The position numbers were made by a program, and so were the translations under genes. From Sphingobacteriaceae bacterium (lineage in GTDB: Bacteria > Bacteroidota > Bacteroidia > B-17B0 > Aurantibacillaceae), in contig NVQB01000001.1 in assembly GCA_002319075.1 (NCBI GenBank), positions 2,046,001 through 2,110,000 of the forward strand: a stretch of 64,000 bases of DNA, read 5' to 3'. Under the pieces are notes generated by a model, which saw nothing but the letters and a program-made list of their open reading frames with translations, ran no database searches and was not told the origin of the DNA. Shown one piece after another: positions 9,000 to 17,305 of the stretch; position 1 is the first letter of the stretch, and each line of letters starts with the position of its first letter.

Positions 9000-9932
9000 T
9001 TATTTTAGTCCTTTGTTTAAGAATTCAATAAAGTCTTCTGTCTTACCAGTGTAACCAATTTCGGAAAGAACTTTGCCTTTTTCGTCGATGATGTAAAAGT
9101 AAGGTTGGTAACTAGATTGAAAATTGTCAGCCTGAATTCTAATGAATTTTTTGCCGACAGTTGAATTTGATTCTTTATCTTCACTTTTGTCGTCAGTGTA
9201 TGCGACAAAATACGCGAAGTTTTCAGTCAATAAATTTTTAACATGATTGTCGGTTAAAATTCGATCGTCCATTTTTCTAGCGCTAACACAAGCATAACAG
9301 GAAAAATATATAAGAACTCTTTTTCCTTTTTCTTTGCCGGTTTTAATGGCACTTTCAATGTCAACAAGCTTACTGAATTCGATTTTTTCAGGAGGTGCGA
9401 GTTGAGAAATTTCCTTTGTCGAGGAATATTTTGCATAAGCCTCTCGATAGGTCATTCCCTGCGAAGGGTTTGACTGAATATAGGTTTTAAAACCCTTCAA
9501 GTCTGATTGAGATAAACCAGCTTTCAATAATAGTTCTTTATCTTTTTCAAACTCGTCTGCCGATACAATTTTATGTTCAAGAGTCTTAGAAGCAATAATT
9601 GCGTCCCGAAATCTTGAATAATTATCGGTCTTTTTAAATGCATTAATACTCTTTAATATCGTATTATAAGTGACTTTTTTGTCGTTTGTCAGATGCTGAA
9701 TCATTATTGAACCTAACATTGGTCCCGTAAGTAATTCGTTGTCTATGGAATCCAGTTTGCCGCAACTTCTGAGAATGTCGAAGTCAATTTGCAAAGAGTC
9801 ATTTTTCTCGGCAACACTGTGGCTTATGAAATAAGGAGTCTTCTCAAGAATTTTCTTACAGTCGGCAGTGTTCTGTTGTCCGCAGGAGGTTAACGAGAAT
9901 AGTAAAAATGCAGATATTATTTTTGTCGTCAT
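9000..9932 (-). CDS. Cassette 17: lipoprotein with thioredoxin-like domain
   Basis: The leader ends in the lipobox LTSC (Cys 17), so an outer-envelope lipoprotein is predicted. Residues 45-180 are a charged helical region with no known motif. From about residue 190 a thioredoxin_7-like domain follows: RVLIYFSCYACVSARKMDD carries the C-Y-A-C redox pair (Cys 212 and 215), and YQPYFYIIDEKGKVL holds the strand after the cis-Pro position. A periplasmic thiol reductase or disulfide-handling role is inferred. The first bases after its 5' cassette boundary and the last before its site are inverted copies, marking it as a complete cassette. Confidence 0.75.
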   Translation of the reverse strand: MTTKIISAFLLFSLTSCGQQNTADCKKILEKTPYFISHSVAEKNDSLQIDFDILRSCGKLDSIDNELLTGPMLGSIMIQHLTNDKKVTYNTILKSINAFKKTDNYSRFRDAIIASKTLEHKIVSADEFEKDKELLLKAGLSQSDLKGFKTYIQSNPSQGMTYREAYAKYSSTKEISQLAPPEKIEFSKLVDIESAIKTGKEKGKRVLIYFSCYACVSARKMDDRILTDNHVKNLLTENFAYFVAYTDDKSEDKESNSTVGKKFIRIQADNFQSSYQPYFYIIDEKGKVLSEIGYTGKTEDFIEFLNKGLK

Positions 9933-9938
9933 AAATGA

Positions 9939-10138
9939 GTGCTAACGGATTGCAGCTAGGCGCCCGCGAAAAAACGATTTCGCAGATGCTAAAAAGTTAC
10001 AGTGTCACTCCCGATAGCTATCGGGAGTGAAGTTAAAATAAAATACGCATTTGCAAAACTAAAACGGTTTGCGAAGCAGACAAAATATTTTGCAAATGCA
10101 TGTGCCAATGTCCGCTGGCGCCTCGCTGCTGTTAGCAC
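9939..10138 (-). repeat. attC-like site 16 (long class)
   Basis: The ends GTGCTAAC and GTTAGCAC flank a stem in which GCAGCTAGGCGC pairs with GCGCCTCGCTGC with one mismatch. The bulge is GGATT against T. The inner hairpin pairs GCATTTGC (about 10037) with GCAAATGC (about 10092). A 24-bp perfect palindrome lies inside at 10006-10029. Confidence 0.85.
10006..10029. repeat. GATAGCTATC palindrome, copy in site 16
   Basis: A perfect 24-bp palindrome with core CCCGATAGCTATCGGG. It lies in the loop part of site 16, just before the conserved GTGAAGTTAAAATA segment. Confidence 0.9.
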
Positions 10139-10175
10139 TTGTAGCGGGCACACAATCTCACGCTGATTTTTAGTC

Positions 10176-10802
10176 CTAAGTCGGTTTATATATTGCGAAT
10201 GAAAGTCCAGCGCGAAGAGTACTTGTCCAAGTAATTCGATTTCCGTAGTTGTAAGTATTATCATAAACGCCTTTTACAACTAAGTAGTTGTAGCCAAACC
10301 CACAAGTTAAATAAATATAGAAACGCTTCATGAAATTAGATTCAATGCCAACACCATAAGTATTTATGAGAGATTTATTTTTTAATTCAACAGCGTCATT
10401 GCAAACATATTTATTTGAATAGGCATAAGGTCGCGCATAAAGCCCACAACCGTTTTGAAATTGAATGTATTGAAAAGAAGTGTTTATAAAGAAATTATGT
10501 CTTTTGTCGGGCTTTAAAAAGTGATAGCGATACTCTCCTTGCCCACCAATAACTAAAGGATATTGTTCTTTGTCATACCTGGGACCCATAAAATAAAAGT
10601 CCGTACCGATGAGAATTTCTTGTCGTTTAAATTTAATGTTTAAATATGGTGTTGCACAAATGGATGGAAAGTCACCATAAGCTGTTTGAAAAGGGACTGT
10701 CGAGCTGATACCAAAACCTATTGAAGTCGGCTTTTTTGTCTGAGCATTTACGTCTGAGTGAATAAACCAGATAAAAGCCGTCAGTATACTAATTGATTTC
10801 AT
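10176..10802 (-). CDS. Cassette 16: outer-membrane beta-barrel-like protein
   Basis: The 208-residue protein has a signal peptide (about 1-20, ending VNAQ). The mature part alternates hydrophobic and polar residues with many aromatic girdle positions (e.g. EILIGTDFYFMG, GGQGEYRYHFL, FFINTSFQYIQF, FYIYLTCGFGYNYLVV). It ends with a final strand TLRAGLSFAIYK, as in 8-stranded outer-membrane barrels. Two Cys (about 118 and 134) could pair. The family is not recognised by name. Its own promoter is not obvious; the gene starts about 70 bp inside the cassette. Confidence 0.65.
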   Translation of the reverse strand: MKSISILTAFIWFIHSDVNAQTKKPTSIGFGISSTVPFQTAYGDFPSICATPYLNIKFKRQEILIGTDFYFMGPRYDKEQYPLVIGGQGEYRYHFLKPDKRHNFFINTSFQYIQFQNGCGLYARPYAYSNKYVCNDAVELKNKSLINTYGVGIESNFMKRFYIYLTCGFGYNYLVVKGVYDNTYNYGNRITWTSTLRAGLSFAIYKPT

Positions 10803-10870
10803 GTTGTCAAAACGAAAAAAAGATACTTTTATTGTCGTTGAATTGTCTGTGGGAATGTCCTCCGCTATGA

Positions 10871-10989
10871 GTGCTAACGGATTTCAGCCTTGCGCCGCGC
10901 CGCTTCCGCAATGTTACAAATGTACAAATGTCCAACGAAATGCTAAAATAAAAAGATGCCCGGCATGACGCCACACTTGCGGTTATAAG
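10871..10989 (-). repeat. attC-like site 15 (diverged)
   Basis: The ends are GTGCTAAC and GTTATAAG, taken from different cassettes. The inner segment with AAATGTACAAATGTCCAACG and GCTAAAATA belongs to the mid-size class. The outer stem is less well paired than elsewhere (CAGCCTTGCG against CACACTTGCG region), so it is a diverged or recombined copy. Confidence 0.65.
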
Positions 10990-11037
10990 TAGTTGCCGCC
11001 ACACTTTTTTTTTCTGGTCACGTGTCCGCTAACTTTA

Positions 11038-11628
11038 CTATTTGGAATTAGGATCAAAGTCATCAACCCATTCTATAATATCAGGGTCTTGCGTCGAAAA
11101 AATAATTGTTTCGCTGTCGCCTTCGCTAAAGTGTTTTTGCGATAGATGGTCAGAATATTTTTTGTCATTAAAGTAAAAATCAAAAAATGCAAATGAAGAG
11201 CCCTTACCCAAGTGTCCGGTTTTTGTGATTACTACCTTTTGCGTCTGCCCAAATTTTTTTAGTTGATTGAATTCATGATTGTGAAATAGAGTGATATATG
11301 AATAGGAGGAAATTACAAAGAGGAATAAAAATAAGGAAATGTAAGTTATGTTTATTAAGTGGATTTTTCTACCAACTTTATTTTTCAATTCTTTATAGTT
11401 CAAAGAATTGGAAAGTGTTGAAAGGTTGTAATTATATTCACAAGGAATAATTAGCCTAGTCAATGCAACCCCGCCGAAAAGACTGCCGAAGCCAACTAGA
11501 AAAAATGCAAGGATTCCAAAAAATCTTGCACTACCATTTGTCCAGCTAACAGTAAATGCAATAAATACACCCAAAGATGTCAAGCCGATATAGAATAAAA
11601 AATTAATAAAAGTTTTTAATTTTGTCAT
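11038..11628 (-). CDS. Cassette 15: integral membrane protein, 196 aa
   Basis: The start ATG at 11628 is preferred over one at 11658, which lies beside the cassette boundary. Three hydrophobic segments are seen: about residues 8-26, 33-58 (Gly-rich, ALTRLII) and 90-112. They are followed by a C-terminal soluble part of about 80 residues with KVVITKTGHLGKGSSFAFFDFYFND, a beta-rich domain that ends acidic. The layout resembles DUF3592-like membrane proteins, but I am not sure. No enzymatic motif is visible. Confidence 0.6.
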   Translation of the reverse strand: MTKLKTFINFLFYIGLTSLGVFIAFTVSWTNGSARFFGILAFFLVGFGSLFGGVALTRLIIPCEYNYNLSTLSNSLNYKELKNKVGRKIHLINITYISLFLFLFVISSYSYITLFHNHEFNQLKKFGQTQKVVITKTGHLGKGSSFAFFDFYFNDKKYSDHLSQKHFSEGDSETIIFSTQDPDIIEWVDDFDPNSK

Positions 11629-11660
11629 GTGTTTTGTCAGTCGAAGGGTCTGCTGCAATT

Positions 11661-11757
11661 ACTTATAACGTATTGCGGCCTTGAGGCGTTTTTTGCTAAG
11701 TCCATTTATGCATTTGAGCGTTAACCCGCAAAAAATGGTGGCAAGGGTGCTGTTACC
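11661..11757 (-). repeat. attC-like site 14 (short class)
   Basis: The ends ACTTATAAC and GTTACC are joined by a stem GCGGCCTTGAGGCGTTTTTTGC against the complement of GCAAAAAATGGTGGCAAGGGTGC. The bulge is GTATT against T. The loop carries the short-class core CATTTGAGCGTTAACCCGC. Confidence 0.8.
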
Positions 11758-11783
11758 AGCTGGGCTTTTTCCTTCGCGTCTGG

Positions 11784-13514
11784 TTATTTTACTTCGGTTA
11801 AGTATTTATATGTGTCGCCCGATCTTAACAAAACATTTTCACTCCAAAATTTGTTGTCGTCAAGTTTGTCGAATGAAAAATTCCACACTGTCAAAGTATT
11901 GATTTGGTCCATAAAACTTGGTCCCAATTTGGAGTTTTTGAAATTGTCAGGATTAAGATAAGTCCATTCGTAAGTTTTGTAATTGCTGTCTTGGGGTAAG
12001 AGAACAAAGTAGCGAATAAACATATCTTTGTTTTTTTCTTTAACTTTTATAGGGCAAAGAATGACTTTTAAGTCTGTGGGATAAACTAACAGAAAATCCT
12101 TTGACATTTGTTCAATAGAAACAATTTCGTAGTTGTTTTGAGTTTTCAATTTGTCTGCAAGCGGATTAATATACTTGTCGATAATTTCCTTTTCTTTTTT
12201 GCTCGCAAATTCTTCACTTTCTTTTCGTAGATGGTTTGCAACCATTTCATATAAACCGATGTAAGGTCGATTGTTTATTTCATCTGTCTTCCAAATGGAA
12301 ACACCATACTTCTCCCAGTCAGGATCTTTTGTAAGGTCCGGTACTTTTTTGAATAGTTTTGTTTCCCAAAAGTCTTGATTAAATTCCGTTGAATTTGTTT
12401 TGAAGAAATTCCATTGTTGTAAGTTATTAAAGAATTTTTGTTGCCCATCATTTAATGTCTTTGCTTCAAAATATGTCACGTTCGATTTTTCATAATACCA
12501 TTTTTCTTTGTACTTCAAACCTTTAACGATATATCCGTAAGTTTTTGGAATGTCGTCTAAAAATCCTTCGTCTTTTATGTCTTTACTTGAAATAATATTT
12601 ACATTTTTATCCTTGTTATTATCTTTTAACGTCTTGAAGTCTTGTGCGGAAACTTGCTCTAAAAAAAAAGCGACAAATTTACTTTTGTCGGCGCTAAATA
12701 GTGCTTGGTAAGCTATGTCAATATTGATGTTGCTGTCTAAAGGTGAAATAATATTTTTAACCGATTGCTTTTCGAAAGTTTGATTGAAATAACTTTTCAT
12801 TAAAACATCAAATCTTTCTTGCTGCAATTGTTTTTCTCTTTTTAATGTAGGACTATTTGATGCAATAGTATAAATAACTTCTTCCAATGCTTGGGATAGA
12901 GCATTATTTAAAGTGCAATTAATAGTTTTGTCTTCACAAGCAAATTCAAAACCTGGATTACTCCAGTCGCCAATGTAAGTTTTGTCCAGTAGTATTGACT
13001 TTGAAGCGTTGTCATAAAGCTGAACCGTAATTTTTGCGTAGTTAATTTTATTCTCTTTGTATAGTTCAATTGAAGCGAAATTTAAAACGTATTGAAATTT
13101 CTCCTTTTCGGATTGAGTTTTCAAGTCGTCCAATGCGCCACTACTTTTAGCGTCTTTAAGTTTTATTAATAGGTTAGGGAATTTCTCAAAAAAACGATAC
13201 GCCAAAAATTGTTCGGAAATAAAACTTGCTTGTTTGAAAAAGTCAAGGTTTTTAGAAAAAGCTATTTCACTTTTGGTGATAATTTGTATATTATCTGGTT
13301 GCTTTTTAAAGTCGGGTGAATTAAGGGCCTGTTCCTGTTCCGAAGTATTTGTGTTTTTCTTTATTTCCTCGTTATAGTTCGTAACTTCTTTGTCAAACGC
13401 CTTCTCGTATTTTGTCACATTTGGTGCAAGAATTAGAATTTGTGGTTCGTAAACCGTCTGTCCAAAAGTTGCAGTTAAGGTCTGTAGAAATAATATGGTC
13501 GTTAAATGTTTCAA
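11784..13514 (-). CDS. Cassette 14: large exported protein of unknown function, 576 aa
   Basis: This is the largest cassette gene. An in-frame ATG at 13580 lies inside the recombination site and would add 22 Pro/Ala-rich residues, so the TTG at 13514 is preferred: it gives a normal signal peptide KHLTTILFLQTLTATFGQ. The same TTG context occurs in cassettes 6 and 12. The mature protein is Lys/Gln/Asn-rich, with a predicted helical region at about 40-130 and a beta-rich part with YAKITVQLYDNASKSILLDKTYIGDW. Two Cys follow (FACEDKTINC), and there are several aromatic-rich segments in the C-terminal half. I do not recognise the family. It reads as a secreted or periplasmic protein. Confidence 0.65.
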   Translation of the reverse strand: MKHLTTILFLQTLTATFGQTVYEPQILILAPNVTKYEKAFDKEVTNYNEEIKKNTNTSEQEQALNSPDFKKQPDNIQIITKSEIAFSKNLDFFKQASFISEQFLAYRFFEKFPNLLIKLKDAKSSGALDDLKTQSEKEKFQYVLNFASIELYKENKINYAKITVQLYDNASKSILLDKTYIGDWSNPGFEFACEDKTINCTLNNALSQALEEVIYTIASNSPTLKREKQLQQERFDVLMKSYFNQTFEKQSVKNIISPLDSNINIDIAYQALFSADKSKFVAFFLEQVSAQDFKTLKDNNKDKNVNIISSKDIKDEGFLDDIPKTYGYIVKGLKYKEKWYYEKSNVTYFEAKTLNDGQQKFFNNLQQWNFFKTNSTEFNQDFWETKLFKKVPDLTKDPDWEKYGVSIWKTDEINNRPYIGLYEMVANHLRKESEEFASKKEKEIIDKYINPLADKLKTQNNYEIVSIEQMSKDFLLVYPTDLKVILCPIKVKEKNKDMFIRYFVLLPQDSNYKTYEWTYLNPDNFKNSKLGPSFMDQINTLTVWNFSFDKLDDNKFWSENVLLRSGDTYKYLTEVK

Positions 13515-13542
13515 TTTTGTCGTGTCGTTGTTTAGCCTTGCT

Positions 13543-13744
13543 GGTAAAGGACTCGGGGCTTGCGCCGGCCGCGTCTGCAAATGCCGCCGGTTGCTAAAGT
13601 GTTCCGATGTCCTCCCGATAGCTATCGGGAGTGAAGTTAAAATATTTTGAGCAAAAGCAAAACAATGTCACGCCGAAGGCGCCAAATTAAAATTGCTTTT
13701 GCATGTACAATCGTCCCGGCTGGCGCTATGGCCCAGTGTTATAA
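13543..13744 (-). repeat. attC-like site 13 (long class)
   Basis: The left end is GGTAAA (the usual TAAC has become TAAA) and the right end GTTATAAG. The stem CGGGGCTTGCGCCGGCCG pairs with CCGGCTGGCGCTATGGCCC. The bulge is GGACT against T. The inner hairpin pairs GCAAAAGC (about 13652) with GCTTTTGC (about 13695). Confidence 0.8.
13612..13631. repeat. GATAGCTATC palindrome, copy in site 13
   Basis: A perfect 20-bp palindrome, CTCCCGATAG and its complement, at the same place in the site as in site 16. Confidence 0.9.
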
Positions 13745-13767
13745 GTAGTAGGGTCAATAAGGACAAA

Positions 13768-14364
13768 CTAGTCTAGAAGTATACAAAATTGAATTGGAAG
13801 ATAGTTAACATTTCTATTTTTGTCGGTAAAATACATTGATGTCAAATAAACTGATGTCGGTTTTAACTCTTTTACGTGCCACTTAAGTTTTCGTAATATT
13901 GGTTCGGAATCCTGTCCTGTCGTGATACTAACTACTGACGAGCTGGTATCGTTGGAAACAATAAATTCCGCTTGATCGATCTTAAAATATTGACCAGACA
14001 TTTTTAGATTAATATCGAATGTGCTTTTGTCGTCCAATTTGATGCTATCAGAAAAATGATAGAAAAAATGTTTGAATTTCTCTTTGTTTCCGGAGTAGTT
14101 AATCACAGATGCATTCCCTGAAGCGTCAAACTGTTCCTCTACAATGCCACTCTTAGGAAAAATTTCAATTCCTAATATTTTATTTGGACCTTTATGCATG
14201 GTCCTGATTACATAAAGTGCAAAATTCTCATTTGACGTGTAATAAACTTTACTCCGTTCAAGCGGATATTTACGTCCGAGAATAATTAGGGTGTCAATTT
14301 GTTTAGGTTGGCAATATGTTGTCAAAGTAAAAAAGAGAAATATTATCAACGTGGCTTGTTTCAT
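13768..14364 (-). CDS. Cassette 13: exported protein, 198 aa
   Basis: The signal peptide (about 1-18, LTTYCQ) is followed by a beta-rich mature region with no recognised domain. The stretch DTLIILGRKYPLERSKVYYT suggests a strand-turn-strand start and the end FTDKNRNVNYLPIQFCI a C-terminal strand. A periplasmic or surface location is inferred. Its cassette ends match very well (15 of 16 bases, outside GTTATAAG), which suggests a recently mobile or well preserved unit. Confidence 0.6.
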   Translation of the reverse strand: MKQATLIIFLFFTLTTYCQPKQIDTLIILGRKYPLERSKVYYTSNENFALYVIRTMHKGPNKILGIEIFPKSGIVEEQFDASGNASVINYSGNKEKFKHFFYHFSDSIKLDDKSTFDINLKMSGQYFKIDQAEFIVSNDTSSSVVSITTGQDSEPILRKLKWHVKELKPTSVYLTSMYFTDKNRNVNYLPIQFCILLD

Positions 14365-14432
14365 ATGTCTACAATGTCTTTTGTTGAATTCGTCCCTATT
14401 ACTTATAACGTTGGGCGAACTGGCGCCGCCGC

Positions 14433-14450
14433 TCCCGATTACTATCGGGA
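14433..14450. repeat. GATAGCTATC palindrome, imperfect copy in site 12
   Basis: An 18-bp imperfect copy (central GATTACTATC instead of GATAGCTATC) with intact TCCC and GGGA arms. Confidence 0.7.
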
Positions 14451-14471
14451 TTCAATGCCGCCGGTTGCTAA

Positions 14472-14489
14472 TCCCGATAGCTATCGGGA
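14472..14489. repeat. GATAGCTATC palindrome, second copy in site 12
   Basis: A perfect 18-bp palindrome TCCCGATAGCTATCGGGA, 21 bp after the imperfect copy. Confidence 0.9.
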
Positions 14490-14497
14490 CGCGTGTC

Positions 14498-14517
14498 CTC
14501 CCGATAGCTATCGGGAG
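14498..14517. repeat. GATAGCTATC palindrome, third copy in site 12
   Basis: A perfect 20-bp palindrome placed directly before GTGAAGTTAAAATA, the position shared with sites 11, 13 and 16. Confidence 0.9.
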
Positions 14518-14662
14518 TGAAGTTAAAATAAATTACGCAAAAGCAAAACTGTGTCACGCCGCAACGCGGCACCAAACTAAAATTGCTTTTGTATACGCGA
14601 TGCTGTCTCTTGTCCGCGGTGGCGCCACGTTTGCTGTTATGCGGACGTGTTTTTTTGTCCGT

Positions 14663-15055
14663 CTATTTAGCTAGAAAATCGAGGGACCCTTTTTTAATTA
14701 ATTTCATATATTGTTTGGGATTATTATTCTTGTCGGTAAAAGAAATAACAGCACCGTCCTGACCAGCCCAATAAAGAAGTTGAAATGAGTCTTGGCTTAC
14801 AATTATGTCCGCCGGAACATAAGATGCCGAAGTAGATTGCCAATCATTAATATTATTGTCGACCCATTTTGAAAAACGTATGTATTTCTCAGAATTAATA
14901 GGTAGTTCGATCTCACGTCCATTGAATAGATTTGAATTACTGTCAAGGACACTCACATATAAACTCGAATTTTTATTAACGTAGTCAAAAATATTAACGT
15001 CGGAAGAACAGGACGTCAAAATGAATATTGATAAAATTAAAAAAAGGTTTTTCAA
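14663..15055 (-). CDS. Cassette 12: lipoprotein, 130 aa
   Basis: The TTG start at 15055 gives a classical lipoprotein leader KNLFLILSIFILTSCSS, with the lipobox Cys at about residue 16. An ATG at 15097 exists but lies in the cassette boundary (GCATAAT) and would add 14 unlike residues. The mature part is a small soluble domain with FVN-type charged segments and the motif FQLLYWAGQDGAVISFTDKN. I do not recognise the family. Confidence 0.6.
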   Translation of the reverse strand: MKNLFLILSIFILTSCSSDVNIFDYVNKNSSLYVSVLDSNSNLFNGREIELPINSEKYIRFSKWVDNNINDWQSTSASYVPADIIVSQDSFQLLYWAGQDGAVISFTDKNNNPKQYMKLIKKGSLDFLAK

Positions 15056-15093
15056 AATTGAATTGTTCTTGAGGTGTCGTCCACAAACATGCC

Positions 15094-15331
15094 GCATAAT
15101 GGACTCGGGCTTGGCGCCGCCGAAAAAACAATTTCGACGGTGCTAAAATGTTCCGATGTCGTCCCGATAGCTATCGGGAGTGAAGTTAAAATATTTTGAG
15201 CATTTGCATTTCAAAAATCCAGTGGATTTTTGAGAAAGTTAGTGCGAAAGCATAAAAAGTCCCGAAGGGCCCGCTGAAAAATTTGCAAATGCATGCACAG
15301 CCGTCCGCTGGCGCCACTAGCCCGTGTTACG
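15094..15331 (-). repeat. attC-like site 11 (long class)
   Basis: The ends are GCATAAT (C lost) and GTTACG. The stem CGGGCTTGGCGCCGCCG pairs with GCTGGCGCCACTAGCCCG. The bulge is GGACT against T. The inner hairpin pairs GCATTTGCA with TGCAAATGC, the same alternative pairing seen in site 16. A perfect palindrome sits at 15162-15179. Confidence 0.8.
15162..15179. repeat. GATAGCTATC palindrome, copy in site 11
   Basis: A perfect 18-bp palindrome, again directly before GTGAAGTTAAAATATTT. Confidence 0.9.
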
Positions 15332-15368
15332 TTTAGTGTGCCGTACACAGTTTTTTGTCGGTGTCTGC

Positions 15369-15923
15369 CTAGGTAATAATTTGTCCGGTGAAGTCGAATT
15401 TGTATTGATTATTTTCCCAGTCTTTTACCAAAATGTAATTTTCAGTGACGATAAAACCGTCATTGGTCTGCGCCACGAAAATGTCTCTCCCGCTCTGTTG
15501 CCAAAGAATTATACCATTTTTATCCAACATGCTTATTTCCATTTCTCCGTGAATTATGTAGTTGTCTAGATGCTTAAATATTTCAAAACATGTAATTCCG
15601 TCGACTTTTGTTTTCCATAATAAATTTAGGTCTGGTATTGATAAACAAAAGACAGAGTTTGAACAGCAGATTATAATTCGGTCTGGCTCGATAATTAATG
15701 AGTTCTCAAAAATTCCAGTCGAACCACCGTCAGCACCAATTACAGCACCCTTTAAAAGAACTTCGTCTTTGAAAATTTTAATACCATAGACAGAGGAAAG
15801 CCGATATTTTGATTCTGGAAAATGAATTGTTTCATAATCATTAACATTGTCTGCAGAGCCGAAGCGGTAAGTAGGATCGCTTTCTATTTCTATTTGATAC
15901 TTGTCCGACGAAAAGTGAGGCAT
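15369..15923 (-). CDS. Cassette 11: cytosolic beta-propeller-like protein, 184 aa
   Basis: No signal peptide is seen. The sequence has WD/PQQ-like strand patterns: RIIICCSNSVFCLSIPDLNLLWKTKVD (a strand, then a Leu-Leu-Trp-Lys turn as in PQQ repeats), CFEIFKHLDNYIIHGEMEISMLD and NGIILWQQSGRDIFV. The length allows about three to four blades, so it may be a half propeller that dimerises. Its molecular role is unknown. It is one of only three cassette products without an export signal or membrane segment. Confidence 0.6.
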   Translation of the reverse strand: MPHFSSDKYQIEIESDPTYRFGSADNVNDYETIHFPESKYRLSSVYGIKIFKDEVLLKGAVIGADGGSTGIFENSLIIEPDRIIICCSNSVFCLSIPDLNLLWKTKVDGITCFEIFKHLDNYIIHGEMEISMLDKNGIILWQQSGRDIFVAQTNDGFIVTENYILVKDWENNQYKFDFTGQIIT

Positions 15924-15986
15924 TGGTAAAATTGATTATTTGTCTGTGGAAATTTATTTTTCATTTCAGGGTCCCGGCACATTGAA

Positions 15987-16102
15987 CATAACGTACCGCG
16001 AACAGTTTTCTGTGCCCGCGTCCGCGATGTTATAAATGTAGTAATGTCCAGCGAGATATTAAAATAGAAAATACCGGGCATAGAAACTGTTTGCTGTTAT
16101 GC
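15987..16102 (-). repeat. attC-like site 10 (mid class, belongs to ORF-less cassette)
   Basis: The ends CATAAC and GTTATGC enclose GCGAACAGTTTT pairing with AAACTGTTTGC. The bulge is GTACC against T. The middle carries AAATGTAGTAATGTCCAGCG. Sites 10, 9, 5 and 2 are nearly identical over 116 bp. Confidence 0.85.
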
Positions 16103-16529
16103 GATGCCAAGCCAGGTTTTGGACTTGTCCGCAAGTCAACCCGAAATAATAAAAAAAATTAAATGTTCAGACGTCGACCCGTAATAAGACGTCCGACCAA
16201 AACTCGAAATGAAAATTAAAAGCGTCGGGGCATTTTTGAAACGAAATGTTGTCCATGCAGGAAGCTAAAGTACGGGAGTCCAACCAGAAGCTAAAATGCG
16301 AAGATGCGTCGATGCACAAAAAAAAATGCATGAGCGAGAAAAGTTGAAGGCGGAAATTAATTCGTCCATAGCTTGTGCGGTCGCTGAGGGGTCGCCGCGA
16401 AAAACAAACTAACGAAAAGCCAACACAAAGTGTATGAGCGCTTCTGGTGTCCATAGAGAGGTTTGTTTTTTGTGAAGGTGCGAAGGTGTGCGTGTCGGTT
16501 TATTGTTAAGACGTCCGTGGCTTGGTTGC
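16103..16529 (-). repeat. Cassette 10: ORF-less cassette body, copy 1
   Basis: A 427-bp body between two sites, repeated four times in the array. The longest ORFs in the copies differ in frame because of A-run and other indels (e.g. the A-run near 16320), so there is no sign of coding constraint. The ends GTTATGCG..CCAAGCC and the inverted copy at 16518-16536 mark a complete cassette. It could encode a small RNA or only a recombination-competent unit. Confidence 0.75.
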
Positions 16530-16645
16530 GCATAACGTACCGCGAACAGTTTTCTGTGCCCGCGTCCGCGATGTTATAAATGTAGTAATGTCCAGCGAGA
16601 TATTAAAATAGAAAATACCGGCATAGAAACTGTTTGCTGTTATGC
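16530..16645 (-). repeat. attC-like site 9 (mid class)
   Basis: The ends GCATAAC and GTTATGC are perfectly complementary, as both belong to copies of the same cassette. The stem and bulge are as in site 10. Confidence 0.85.
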
Positions 16646-17106
16646 GATGCCAAGCCAGGTTTTGGACTTGTCCGCGCGTCAACCGAAATAATTAAAAAAT
16701 TAAATGTTCAGACGTCGACCCGTAATAAACCTCCCACCAAAACCCGAAATGAAAATTAAAAGCGTCTGCGCATTTTTGGAACGAAATGTTGTCCATGCAA
16801 AATATTAAAGTACGGAAGTCCGCCCAGAAGCTAAAATGCGAAGATGCGTCGATGCACAAAAAAAATGCATGAGCGAGAGAAGTTGAAAGCGGAAATTTAT
16901 TCGTCCAGAGCTTGTGCGTGAGGTGTGCGCCTGTCTGCCGTGCGTTGACTTGAGCGTTGAAGGCAGAGTCGCTGCGAAAAACAAACTAACGAAAAGCCAA
17001 CACAAAGTGTATGAGCGCTTCTGGTGTCCATAGAGAGGTTTGTTTTTTGTGAAGGTGCGAAGAGTGCGTGTCGGTTTGTTGTTAAGACGTCCGCGGCTTG
17101 GTTGCA
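16646..17106 (-). repeat. Cassette 9: ORF-less cassette body, copy 2
   Basis: This copy of the repeated body follows copy 1 in tandem and contains about 35 bp of extra sequence near 16920-16965 (GTGTGCGCCTGTCTGCCGTG region) absent from the other three copies. The longest ORF here (17122-16805) is not preserved in the other copies and crosses the neighbouring recombination site, so no gene is called. Confidence 0.75.
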
Positions 17107-17296
17107 CTCTAACGTTTGGCAAGCTTGCGCAGTGCGGCTTATGAAACTTCCTGTGTCTGCCCGCCGAAACGTTTATTAAATGTACAAATGTTTATTAGCA
17201 AAGCCAAACGAAAAAAAAGTTCCGGCGTCGGCCGGACAATAAATTGGCTTTGCGATGCGCCGAAAACCCGCATTGCGCAATTGCTTGCTGTTAGGC
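17107..17296 (-). repeat. attC-like site 8 (long class)
   Basis: The ends CTCTAAC and GTTAGGC enclose the stem GCAAGCTTGCGCAGTGCGG against CCGCATTGCGCAATTGCTTGC. The bulge is GTTTG against T. The inner hairpin pairs GCAAAGCCAA (about 17198) with TTGGCTTTGC (about 17244), a third variant of the inner helix. Confidence 0.85.
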
Positions 17297-17305
17297 GGTC
17301 GCTTT

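Larger units (their letters stand above)
14404..14642 (-). repeat. attC-like site 12 (long class with three palindromes)
   Basis: The ends TTATAAC and GTTATGC enclose a stem GCGAACTGGCGCCGCCGC against GCGGTGGCGCCACGTTTGC. The bulge is GTTGG against T. The site contains three GATAGCTATC-type palindromes at 14433, 14472 and 14498, more than any other site. The inner hairpin again pairs GCAAAAGC with GCTTTTG. Confidence 0.85.

Noticed and set aside
14291-14674. Plus-strand ORFs across attC-like site 12
   Set aside because: They run through the folded site and its palindromes and have no domain character.
16167-17122. Protein genes in the repeated cassette bodies (also 19469-19899 and 21428-21774)
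   Set aside because: The four copies have indels that put the ORFs in different frames, and several ORFs cross the recombination sites. The encoded sequences (Cys/Ser/Arg-rich) look like translated non-coding DNA.
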